From Branchiostoma lanceolatum (lineage: Eukaryota > Chordata > Leptocardii > Amphioxiformes > Branchiostomatidae): a stretch of DNA of 64,000 nucleotides. The notes under the pieces are model-generated. The model saw only the letters and a program-made list of their open reading frames with translations, was not told the DNA's origin and did no database searches. This document shows, piece by piece, positions 53,870-64,000 of this stretch (position 1 is its first letter; each line of letters opens with the position of its first letter). The stretch lies in the NCBI RefSeq assembly GCF_035083965.1, contig NC_089735.1:11000001-11064000 (forward strand), given 5' to 3'. A program made the translations under genes and the position numbers.

Positions 53870-56675
53870 GGCGTCTGGATCTGCACATGTATGAAGGTGA
53901 TATTAAAGAAGTTCAACATTTCTCAATACTGCTACTGCAACATTCGCACGTAAGTAATAATGTCAGTAAAACAGCAAGGGAACCGTTTCACTCGCTCATT
54001 CGTTCGTTTTATCATTTTAGTGGCCTCATGAACCATGGAGGCCACTTGACTGACACGATATCCCACGTTTGGAAATTGGGGCGGGTTTTTAAGTAGAACA
54101 AAAATGTCACAGCTAACAACAACAGTGATACAGACTTAAAGTCAACATTTACATTATTTACCGTTTTACATTCTACTGTGAGAACGCCAATATCTTTGTC
54201 CCAACTAGATCATGATATCGTAAGCCAAAGCCGTCAAATATCAAAATCTGATCTCGACATACAGTACGTATACGTGCGTCAACTTCTAAGGCCGCCGGCT
54301 CATGGCATGACGCAGTTGCAAATCACATGAACCAATAGTTATCACACGGTGCCCTTCTTGTATATAATAGCTAGGGATGCATAATCTCCGATTTCTGCCT
54401 TCAATGTCAGGCTGAATAGCCCTACATTACCAGAAGAATGCGCAATCACAGCCGGTCTCGCAAGTCAGACCATATAGACGTCCTCCCCACAATCAGTAGT
54501 GCGCCGGCTAACTGCTACAGTCTATGTTGTCCGCTTGATGACGTGAATGTTCTAAATATAGATCGTGTCCCAAGTTCATATCCTATATTCTCCAGGCAGA
54601 TGTAAGGATCCGGCTCAGTCTCGTTTTACGCGTGTCATTCTATAACATTTACGTCTACCTAGTAGTGAATCTCCTAAAAAGTCCTAGAAGATCGAAGGTA
54701 CGTAGAACTGAACAGTTGAAAACTTAAACGTGCATTCAGTAGAGAGAAACGAAGATACAGATAGAAGGCCGCTAAAGGCCCAGAAAACAAACCCAACCAT
54801 GCAACACATCTGCTTCGAAATCACGTATCCTACATACACAGTGTAGGGTCTACGGGACAGGTGGCGCTGCGTTATATCGACGCTCATATGTATACATGAC
54901 TTATCAAAGGAGAACGGTCAGCTAGGCAATTAGGTGTAATTACGTTATCGGCTCAGATAAGGAGGCCATGTTTTAGCCATTGTTTGTTGAATAGCATACA
55001 GATTTTGGTTATAAAAGAATTGGCCTATAAGGATAGGACCAAAAGTGATCGAATTTGTAGCAGGTCTGGGCTTAGATTCTGATCCAAGAGTTTTGTATGT
55101 GGTTTGCCAGAAAGACATGTTTGATCTACCATCTTCATAGGAAGCATTTCTATATACTGTTAATTTGTTCAGGTCTGGAAAAAAACCGTCGCTGTGCCCT
55201 CTGCTCTTTGTGGAATTGGATTGAGCTGAAAATTGTCAGCCCAGGATGGTCTAGTGACATCTTGATTTCTTATAAGAAGTTGGTCGAAGTACTAGTTGCT
55301 AGGATGACGCATTGTGCAAAGAAATCGAAGTGACCAAACTAGCAGACTTTACAAATATGTGGCCGGGTGCGTGCGCGCAAATATGTGAATATTTGACTTT
55401 AAACCTTCCTGCTATATCGATCTCTTAGCTCAATGTTAACGCCGGGTCAGGATCTGGAAATAGACGCTAAAGGCACCGTCCGTTATGTAATATCCATATA
55501 TATTAGTCAGTAGATTTTTATCCACACAGCTCAATATACAACTCGTGACTTCGTTTTCGGTATTCACCAATGCCATGCGACAGATCAGAGCTAGTACAAT
55601 GTCCTTGGCACACGCATTATCAATATGCAATATTCAGTAGTAAGGTTTTTCGTTACCCCCAGTATGGCAGTAACCGTTGCTTGAAGGCTTGTACAGGGCT
55701 GAAAGCAAGCGTTTTCGTAGCATGAAAGCATAAATATCTGTGTTGGCATTGGGGAAACGTATACAAATTTTAAAAGACTGAGAGAGACAGACTTTGTATC
55801 TAATGGCCCTGTCACACATAGCCGACCAAGGCCTCCCGACCTTCTCATGGCCGACCATGGTCAGGCAAGGACGGTCTCATGACTCGCATGAGGTCATCAC
55901 ATTCACAGGCTGTAGTTGGGAGTTGATCAGCGATGTCACTGGTTGCCTACCCAGTAGTACTAGTCGACTGTAAACTTTCAAACCAAGTCAGGAAACTCAT
56001 ATTCTGATTGGATGCGAACTGGAGGCAGAATCGGATGGGTCTCGGATAGATCATGGCGAGTCCAGGCTACTCCCAACCTTCAATGGCTTTTCCGGGTCGG
56101 GAGCAAACTAAAGTCGTCGGAAGGGCCTGAATGTGTGACTTAAAAAAAACATAATCTTCATTGCTTTCGAGTGTCTTTCTTTTGTAAGACACAAAGTCAA
56201 TCCTGTTATCGGCTCGATCGGGACTGTTTGCTCAACCTACTCCGTCCGCGCGCGTGGGCAACATGTGACTCACTCGAGTTTGCGGTTATACAATTTGCCC
56301 TCCAAATTGTAGGAGGAATGAACTAAAGAACATAGATATGTAAATGTACAATTAACAACTACAATTTACCTTCAGACTCTTTTATAAATACTTTTTTTTA
56401 ATATCTATTTTCTATTTGTGTTTAAACAATACCCTTTTATTCTGATATATAACATCATCGTTATCAAAGGATGTATATGTTTGGAGATTCAATGACGTCA
56501 TAGTACTACGGGGCGGTCATCATGCCTCCTGTTAAGTGGACTGAGCAGGTGCACTCATCCTATCGTGACCCTGCCAACTCACCGTGTCCCCAGTCATGTG
56601 CGCATTAGTGGTAATTACGGAATACAACATGCCCCGTCAGTATGATGCAGACCGCTCTGGAATACGGCTGGAAAA
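53870..56675. other. Intergenic DNA between the BTB gene and FNIP
   Basis: No convincing gene. It includes a single end of the CTTACATCTGC repeat family at about 54590-54620 (CTCCAGGCAGATGTAAGGATCC) and a repeat beginning CCCTGTCACACATAGCCGAC at 55806. The latter may extend to about 56145, where GTCACACATTCAGGCCC appears on the other strand. A related fragment (TCACACATAGCCGATAAT) lies at about 62700. Confidence 0.45.
55803..56145. repeat. Repeat with partial inverted ends, 'CACACATAGCCGAC' family
   Basis: Left GGCCCTGTCACACATAGCCG; right end on the other strand AAGTCACACATTCAGGCCC. The inverted match is short. Internal sequence 55985-56060 resembles 25050-25110 and 11205-11260 (ATATTCTG..TGGATG..GAACTGGAG..AG..TCGGATGG), so it is a mosaic of dispersed repeats. 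Confidence 0.4.
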
Positions 56676-56862
56676 ATGGGACTCAGTCTGGAATCTCTCG
56701 ACCAGCGCTTGAAGGAATTCGCCATGCAGAATTTGGACAAGAAGTTGCGATGCTATAGCGGACACCAGTTGAGACAAGACTTGAAGAAATGCTTGTTCAA
56801 AGTACACCATGAGTTTCGGGCATGTAAAACCAAAGGCAAGGGACAGGTGGACAGCGAACAAA
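56676..56862 (+). CDS. Possible exon of an unknown gene
   Basis: An ATG in GGAAAAATGG opens a 62-codon frame with good coding texture: MGLSLESLDQRLKEFAMQNL followed by a charged helical stretch (LRQDLKKCLFKVHHEFRACK, KGKGQVDSEQR). It then meets a donor-like CGAACAAAG|GTCAGT at 56862/56863. Family not recognised and no downstream partner exon was found before FNIP at 57999. It could be a first exon, an exon relic or chance. Confidence 0.3.
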
Positions 56863-57640
56863 GGTCAGTCTATATAAACCCTCACTACATTTGGTATCAT
56901 CGATGATATACTATATTTAACCACTACGCAATTAGCCATTGCGGCCATATAACGTTATATCTTCCCACTTCGTAACTATTTATGGTATTTTACCGATTTA
57001 TTGATTATAAATTGCATTATACCGTTTTGTGTATACTCCATAGCTAACATTCCACTGAAAGCTGTTGATATTTCCGGTATTGTGATATTGTTGCATGCAA
57101 AATGTATAGCCTTTATGGCATATTAGAGTATAGCTTTCGTAACGTTGCTTGTATTCTTTGGGGTTTTCCGAAGTCATCATTGACTTTTCTCGAGCTCATA
57201 AAAAAAAAACTCATATGAAAAAGATACCTGCTGACTGTCAGGTGCAACAGATTAGTGGACGATTCCATAGTTCTTTTGGGGTGGTGTAAAACAAATTGAA
57301 GAATCCTTGGAAGTTTGATTTTAAAACGTAGCTACGTAGAAATTGCAAAGTAATAATTTGACTAAACAATATTGAGAGCGATGAATATTTAAGAAATTCA
57401 CGAACGGTCGACCTACAAAAAGCACAGAAAATTATTCATCTCCTTTCTTGGCACAACCTTTCGGGGCTAAATGAAGTTGTACCATATTAGTGGGGTGGTT
57501 AATTTTCAAAGGAAATCGAACTCCAATTAAAATCAAAAGTCAATTATTTTTATCCAGTTTAGCAATTCTATATCTATCAAGCCCTAAATGTTACATGGTG
57601 GAACGAGTCATTGTCTCGATCCTAAGGCATAACCATCATC

Positions 57641-57821
57641 TAATCTCCAAGAAGATGTTGGGAGGAACATACTTTTTCTGGATTTTCTGTAGTTTTTTTG
57701 TTGTTGTACGCGACAAAATGCTATGCTCTTTTATCCCCCCCCCCCCCCCCCCCAAGAATTTTGTCGCATTAAAAGGTGGCAATGACAAAGCGGTTTCTCT
57801 TACAACATCTGCTTGGAGATT
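57641..57821. repeat. MITE-like element with internal poly-C
   Basis: The left end TAATCTCCAAGAAGATGTTG and the right end on the other strand AATCTCCAAGCAGATGTTG are inverted repeats 181 bp apart, with a run of about 25 C at 57727-57753. It sits only 178 bp upstream of the FNIP start codon, so it borders the promoter. Confidence 0.75.
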
Positions 57822-57854
57822 TTGCCCCCAAGAAGCCTTGTGATGTTTGGATCA

Positions 57855-57998
57855 GGTGGGCACGTGAAACTCACATGAAATCATTCACACCATTGACCAA
57901 TCACAATTGATGTTTTATGTCCTTGTGAGAAATTAGCCAATAGCAGGCTGTGTTATATCTGGGTATCATGTGACTAAAAGTCATATGACGGGCCCAAG
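57855..57998 (+). promoter_or_regulatory. FNIP promoter with E-box, M-box and CCAAT motifs
   Basis: The 144 bp before the ATG contain GGCACGTGAA (CACGTG, about 57860), two CCAAT boxes (GACCAATCAC about 57894, AGCCAATAGC about 57934) and ATCATGTGACT (TCATGTGA, about 57965). They end in GTCATATGAC (57980-57989). TCATGTGA and CACGTG are recognised by MITF/TFE family factors, known in vertebrates to control folliculin-complex genes. No TATA box. Confidence 0.4.
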
Positions 57999-60900
57999 AT
58001 GGCGCTCGAGCGCCTAGCAAAACTGCTTCCAACCCGAAAAAACGCAAGAAATGCCCCCGTCAAGGCAAGAAAGACCGAGCAAACTGAGCCGTAAGTGTAG
58101 CGCCATATATAGTCTACCTACAGTATTTTTTGTAGTTTTATTCGGTGATTTTTAACGGTGTTATGGTGTATTTTTCACAGGTCTATCGCTAACGCTGATG
58201 CCCCAAGAAGGTTTGTCCCAGTTATTTCTTCATTAGCATAGGTTATCTGGTCAGTTGTTTACTGTTAGTTCTTGCACTCGTGACTTAGACAAAAAGTGTA
58301 TTGACAGAGCATTTTCAGAGCCCTCTTCCTGTACCATCTATGATTACCTTTGTCACGATGCATTCATGACTCACCGAAAAAATTACATAACGTCATGCTA
58401 AAGTTTCTACACTGCAGGGGTATTTTCAACAAATGGTTTTGGTGCTGTTGCTTCGCGTAGTTTGCTTTCCCTTTTCATTTCCCAGAAATTTGATAAAGAA
58501 TGTTCTTTTCGTACAGATTTTAGAGTCTCAGTCAGATTACTTTGTTTACAAAGTTTCAGGAAACCCGAGTGGTTATGTACAGGAAATATCGGGATGTAAG
58601 GGAGGTCACCAGACGATGAATACATGATGATATGAGTCACACAAAATGCCTTCCGAGAAGTTTCATTCTAAATCTTCTTTTTTTTCATCTCCAAATAAAC
58701 ATCATATTGAAATGCTTCGCGTGTCTAAGGAATGTTTTCCTCTTGTTAGCCATTAGTGGGTTGTGTAATGTTTTTACTTGTAAGTATTTTTTGCCAGATG
58801 CGTCATTTTGTCAATAGTCAACAGACCTCACCATCTGATAAGCATCGAAAAGCAGCTGCATGTGGTTAATCATTATGAATTCCGTGGACCTAATGACTTG
58901 TAGTTTCTTTCAAAGTTATGTAAACAAGGATGTTTAAATTGGTACGATTAAGCAATTTTCTTGATTTGTTGCACAATGTGTTTTGTGTAATCTGGACATT
59001 CTCGTTTCTTTCGGTTAAAAAAATCGTCTATGTAAACAGTTTTAATCCGGTTTGCTTGAGCTCCACTCAATTTTCGTAGACAATGGAGAGTTTGCTTATC
59101 ATTTGGGCCTTTCAACTCTTGTTTTATTAGTTCCCTGTTTACCTAGATATGTACTTGGCATTTTGCATCTTCAAGCAACAGATGTACAAATACAAAGATT
59201 TGCTTCTTTCCGGTGAAAAGAATAATTTTAATGGATGTTGGTTTTGTTTGTGTTCATGAAGACTTTTCACTGTTTATACAAAGACTTAGTTGTTTGATTA
59301 TTCTTATTTTTACTGGTCAGCAGGAATTAGAATAATCAAAGAATCTCTTTTGTTGGCAACTTAACAAAGAAATTTCATTTGTCTTGTATCATTTTTTACT
59401 AAAATAGTAGTAAAATAAGAATGAATAATCTGATCTTTCTAAAAGGAAGAGTTCTTCCTAACTTTGGTGAATTCTTGTTAACTTGCATTCATAAAGACTC
59501 AAAGTGAAAAATTAGGTCTTTTTACGTGGTTGTTTGATAGTTATCACGTACCTTGTTAGATTACTTGGAAGAGGGATGTGAACCAGTAAGAATTGCCTCG
59601 AAGAAGGTGACAGATGGTCGCCGAAATGTAGGTTGAATAAATGTCTTGGTTGTGTAAAAAAGAGTTTTTATTTAGAAGAGGGATATTTGTAGATACAAAT
59701 GCATGGAGAACCACCCAGTGGTGCGCTGAACTACAGGACATCAGATAACTCACAAAGAAGAAATGAAGACCGGCCAAACTGGAATTCTACTGTTCCTGTG
59801 GCTAAAGATAGCCTGGGTTTACTACTGGGGCTCCTATTCTCGCTCCTATCCAATTTACTACCAGGGCTTCTATTACAAAGTTCTTTACTCCCTCCCTCAA
59901 AAAGAATCCCCAGTAGTAAAAAGGATGGCTTTCAGGCTTGGCCAAAGGCTGACTACTCTACTTATGCTAATTTCTGTTGACCTTTCTGTCACCTCAGTTG
60001 GAAGCCGCCCTCCTTTGACAAGAGCCAAGTTCGACTGCTGGTGTTCCGGGACTGTGAACCCCAGGGAAAGAAATTACTGTTTGATTCCAAGGCCATCCGA
60101 GTTGTGCAAGACAATGATGAGGTAGGAAGACTTTGCTACCTTTCCTCCTTAGTTAGAAAATAACAAAAGCAAATGTCCATTCTTTCGGATCTTTGGCTTT
60201 TTCATCATCATCATCATCATCGGTCGATCCCCGGGGGGGACGGGGCTTTTTGCTTCAGCTTTGAAATTCAAAGATATATTTCTTTTTCTTTCTCAATGTT
60301 TTGTAATATGTAATTAAATGGTGTTGTGCATGATGAAAAAAAATCTTAAGAAAAATGAAGAAAAAAAATCTGCTGACAACATTGTAAGTGAGAGAAATAG
60401 TGCAGGAGACTTGCATAACATATTGATAACTGATAAGCTTGTCTGGTGAGACTTTTCAGAAGAAAACACAGAAAAGAGGATAAATTATGCTACATCACTG
60501 TTATGGAAACAGAACGTTTCCTCGATGCGATAAGTAAAATTTGTGTGTGTTCTCTTGTAGACGGACAGCCCATGTAGGGTGTTTGGGGCTGGAAAGTTTG
60601 CCCAGCCAGTTACAAGGCAGTCCAGCAAGGAGGGATCTACATCACAAAACAGCACGGGTTTCAAATATCAGGTAGGCTCTATTTGATTACATATGCAGGG
60701 TTCAAAATACCCAACTGCAGCCTTCACTTTGCAGGCAAAAGATTCTCAGAAAGAAATATCTAATAATAGGAATCATATACTGCGGAAACCCAAAATTTGA
60801 TACTTGTCTCTCGAATTCTTTGAATTTATATTCTGGGTTCTGTACTAACTTTCTTTTGTTAGTTTAAACTTTAAGCAGTTAGATGTATGAGTACAAACAT

Positions 60901-63841
60901 GACCCAATAATCTTTTCTCATCTGAAAACATACATAATGATTGTTGTAGTTTATGTCCTCTCCCCTATCTCTTGCCATCATTGTAACTCACCCTACCTAT
61001 TGTTCTATCATGTCCTCAGGCTAGGTAATTATATTTCGTGTCACGAGTTACGGATTAGCCACGGTCCACCTACTCTGACCTGTAGGCTCCCTCTCTGCTT
61101 TAAGATGCACCCAATCATCATGAGGCCTTTTCAGGCTTTATTAAGTGTGGGACTACATGTACACTGGTGAAGCCATACCCTTCTAATAGTGCAACAGAAA
61201 CCTTTCACATATGAAATGAAATTGAGTGCAATCTTACAAATACATATAGGGAATGATAAATATGTCAGATGAGATATATCCGTTTGTGTATATACTTTTA
61301 AGGGGTGTCTGTGTTACGGGTTACAAATTTAGAACAGTCCTACAGGTCCAACAACTTGTCTTCTTCTCAAACTGAAGAATTCCTTGAATTATTAGAGCGC
61401 TGCAGGTCACAATTGTGTACAGACATAGCCACACCCCTAAAGGTTATTGTAATGTCAAATGCATCAGAAAACAAAGGAGCAATGCAATACTGCCTTATGC
61501 ATCCCACGACTTGGGAGAGTCTAGGTCTAAGTAATACCATACAGCAGGGTACCACAACCATGTAGGATCTTTATGATAAGGAATTTCGACCCTTGTAAGT
61601 CAATATTGCAAACATTTAGCAGTGGGGTGGTGGTACTTTACATCCTAGATTTCCTGAGCAGTTTTATTAAGATCTCAGATCCCATGATGTTTCCCAGTTT
61701 AGATCTTGGCTGGTCACCAAGCCTGTGGCCGTGTGGGTGTGGCAAGGTTCATATGGGGTCATTCTTGCCTATTCTGGTATACTTTGCTTAGACACTGTGT
61801 CATGAATGTCTTTAAAGACATAAAACCGAAATATAACTTTTACTGATTAAGCTTTATTTGCGGGGAAAATTTGTGTCTTTTGTACAAACATGTATATGTA
61901 ATACTGTGTATGCTAATTGAATAACGGTGTCATTGTTGTTGAATATAAGAAAAGTGTTGTATTTTGGTTTCATATAATCTTTAATCATAATGTAATTTAG
62001 CATGTTTATGTTTTGCCTATGACAAATGTCACTGTCTTAACATAATTTGTTTGGTGCATCATAGACAAGTTTTGTGCCTGACACTGTCATCACTTTTCTT
62101 CCACAGTACTTGAGACCAGGATCAGATGTCAAGCTGTTGGGAGAAATGATGTTTGGATCCATCGCTCTGTCTTACCAGGGTTCTACCTTAAAGATTCACA
62201 ACATCAGGTGAGATTCTCCTTAACCAGTCCTATCATGCTGATAACTAATAACAGGCAATGTTGGGAAAATGTGTCTTAAAAGTGGTGTTTCTTTTCTTTG
62301 AAGTTAACAGTATCTCTTCTGAAGATCGCCAGAGTCTTTTCAATTTTAAGATTATCATAACTAGTTCCATTCATTCATATTTCACTGATGAAAGACTGTC
62401 TGAAACATCTGACTCTGTTAGAGACGATAACCAGTAGTTTGATTTATTTTGTATATATAAAATGACGGCTGTTTCTCGTGATGATATATCTTGATACCAC
62501 AGGATTCTGTTCTGTTCTGTTCTGTTCTGAAGTGTAATTTTTATGAAGGCTGACATTATTTTCAAAACCTTCTTTGTTGTGTTTTTTCCAGGGTTCCTCC
62601 CCAACTGATGCTGACCAAAGTCTTCACTGTCAAACCAGTCAAGGAAACATCTCTGTGAGTAAATCTTCCTTACAACTGGCTTGTGTGTCTAAAGTCCCTA
62701 TCACACATAGCCGATAATTAATAAATTATGTTATTTTCCGGCACATGTTTCTGTACGTGCTCAGTGATTTTGAATGACCACAGGAAGAGTAGCTTTACAT
62801 GTTACATGTAGCTAAGTGTGGATCTGAATAACCTCAAACTCAACTCTCTATCCGATAGAGAGGACAGTTTGCTACCATTACTGGTGCATTAGTAAAAGTC
62901 CTCTTGTGCTTCTGTCCCAAAGGGAAGTGATGTTAGCTTCCATAAGTTGCCAGTAAACTTCAAGAAGCTACACATGGCTTGTTAGCACAGAAAGATTTAA
63001 AGAGATTCCCAACAAAGCTTAACTGAACTGACAATTTTACTTTTTTAATCTTATAGAGAGGACAGTTGTGACAGCCATGACTTGCTGACCGGACCAAAGA
63101 CGATCCTGAACCTGAGTAACCGCTCCAGTAGCGGCAGCGCGTCCGTGGCACACAGCATGCCCATGGCCGTGCCCAAGTCTCCCGGCCCCGAGAACCAACG
63201 CGAGGACGATGACAGCGGCATCGTGGCATCAGGTCAGGGAAATGATTTTTTATTCTGTTATGTGATGATGGATGTGACGAGACTGCTTAATGATTTGCCA
63301 GGTACATGCCATTTTAGATGGTGACAAAAAGCTAGTGGCCCTGTGTATAAGAGTCCTTCAGGCATTAGCCTCAAGTGTCAAACCTCTGCATGTAAAAGAA
63401 GCTTTACACATATTTACCCAAGCACACTGAGTCACCCCTTATCGAGAAGAGTAGGGGTGACCCAGTGAGCTTGGCTAATAGTAATATGCAAGCCATAGCA
63501 GGGCCGCGTTACCATCTTTTGACAAAGCGTTGTATAGAAGTTGAACACACTCTATTACCAGTGAACTGGCCCCCTACTGTAGTGGAGACTATGCAGCTCA
63601 AGGGCTATAGAAACACCCAAAGGTGCGAGAAAGATATTATCGTTAACCTTTCTGTCTTTAACTTCCAGCTGCTTCCAACAACAGTATGGTGACTCCCTTC
63701 CCCTCCCCGAGCTCTTCCTTCTCCAGCACCAACTCCAACAGCTTCCACCGGCGCTTTATGCGCAGTCAGGCCACCAGTATGGAGTACGGTCTCATGAGGA
63801 GGTGCTCTGGTGACTTCTCAGGATTCTCCAACACGGATGAC
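57999..63841 (+). CDS. FNIP: Folliculin-interacting protein (FNIP), N-terminal part, 3' truncated by window
   Basis: FNIP pairs with folliculin at lysosomes, where the complex acts as a GTPase activator for RagC/D and links amino-acid state to mTORC1 and TFE factors. It also binds AMPK and Hsp90. Eight coding exons are visible: 57999-58090, 58181-58210, 59998-60121, 60561-60671, 62107-62207, 62592-62654, 63057-63232, 63669-63841, totalling 870 nt (290 codons) in continuous frame; vertebrate FNIPs are about 1100-1170 aa, so most of the protein lies beyond 64000. Recognition rests on [35 protein letters not shown] and [12 protein letters not shown] (longin/DENN-type N-terminal region), [10 protein letters not shown] and [13 protein letters not shown]. 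The N-terminal 31 residues are basic and little conserved. The ATG in AAGATGGCG is the first in frame. FNIP1 versus FNIP2 cannot be decided; a pre-duplication single gene is likely. Confidence 0.9.
58211..59997 (+). other. FNIP intron 2; repeat fragments, no gene seen
   Basis: A/T-rich with no recognised exon. Near the 3' side GAAGGTGACAGATGGTCGCC and following GAAATGTAGGTTGAATAAATG (about 59603-59645) resemble the tail of a mobile element, but no reverse-transcriptase or endonuclease motif is readable. The plus-strand frame 59699-59980 lacks coding character. Confidence 0.4.
62512..62535. repeat. (TTCTG)n microsatellite
   Basis: Four to five units of TTCTG in the FNIP intron before exon 62592-62654. 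Confidence 0.8.
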
Positions 63842-64000
63842 GTAGGTTTTCATTGTCGTTATTTCCACATTATTGATATTACTTCACAGTTCACCCCAAC
63901 AACTATTGTTTAAGGCTTGCCTGTGCATGTATCTGTATAGCTGGAATATCTGCCTTTTGTGACCAGTGTCATTGTGTATTGTCTGCCAAAACATTTACCG

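Noticed and set aside
59580..59980. Reverse transcriptase or endonuclease fragment in FNIP intron 2
   Set aside because: Only a short tail-like similarity; no catalytic motif or sustained frame.

Overview
This is animal nuclear DNA, most probably from a cephalochordate (amphioxus, Branchiostoma-like). The genes are split into many short exons with GT/AG introns. The proteins are chordate-like: ZSWIM8 aligns with my memory of the human protein almost end to end, RPS14 is the exact metazoan length, and there is a troponin C and an FNIP. Introns and spacers are packed with short palindromic (MITE-like) repeats, minisatellites and poly-G/poly-C tracts. No prokaryotic operon, CRISPR array, rRNA or intact transposase/reverse-transcriptase gene was seen. 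The species call is an inference; no search was run.

Layout. (1) 1-16041, plus strand: the 3' part of a troponin C gene. Three internal exons encode EF-hands I-IV, followed by a 9.3-kb intron and then two duplicated alternative terminal exons. The first exon(s) lie outside the window or were not recognised. (2) 16042-22339: a tail-to-tail spacer holding the 3' ends of troponin C and ZSWIM8 and a perfect CTCF-type consensus. (3) 22340-46527, minus strand: ZSWIM8, 24 coding exons summing to exactly 5691 nt (1896 aa plus stop), with a probable 5' non-coding exon near 47.65-47.78 kb. (4) 48280-50964, plus strand: RPS14, complete, head-to-head with ZSWIM8. (5) 52544-53869, minus strand: a short BTB-BACK gene with no kelch repeats visible. 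(6) 57999 to beyond 63841, plus strand: the 5' half of a folliculin-interacting protein (FNIP) gene, cut by the window edge; E-box/M-box and CCAAT sites precede its start.

The genes are unrelated housekeeping or muscle genes, not a pathway cluster: calcium regulation of muscle (troponin C), E3-ligase-directed Argonaute/microRNA turnover (ZSWIM8), the small ribosomal subunit (RPS14), a probable Cullin-3 adaptor-like BTB protein, and the lysosomal nutrient-sensing folliculin complex (FNIP).

The most unusual signals concern exon duplication. The last exon of troponin C is duplicated with nine synonymous and no amino-acid differences over 18 codons. An in-frame 66-nt copy of the start of ZSWIM8 exon 11 sits in the preceding intron with its own acceptor and donor. 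The donor end of ZSWIM8 exon 23 has been amplified into a minisatellite of decoy 5' splice sites. All exon coordinates were read by eye from splice consensus, reading-frame continuity and recalled family sequences.
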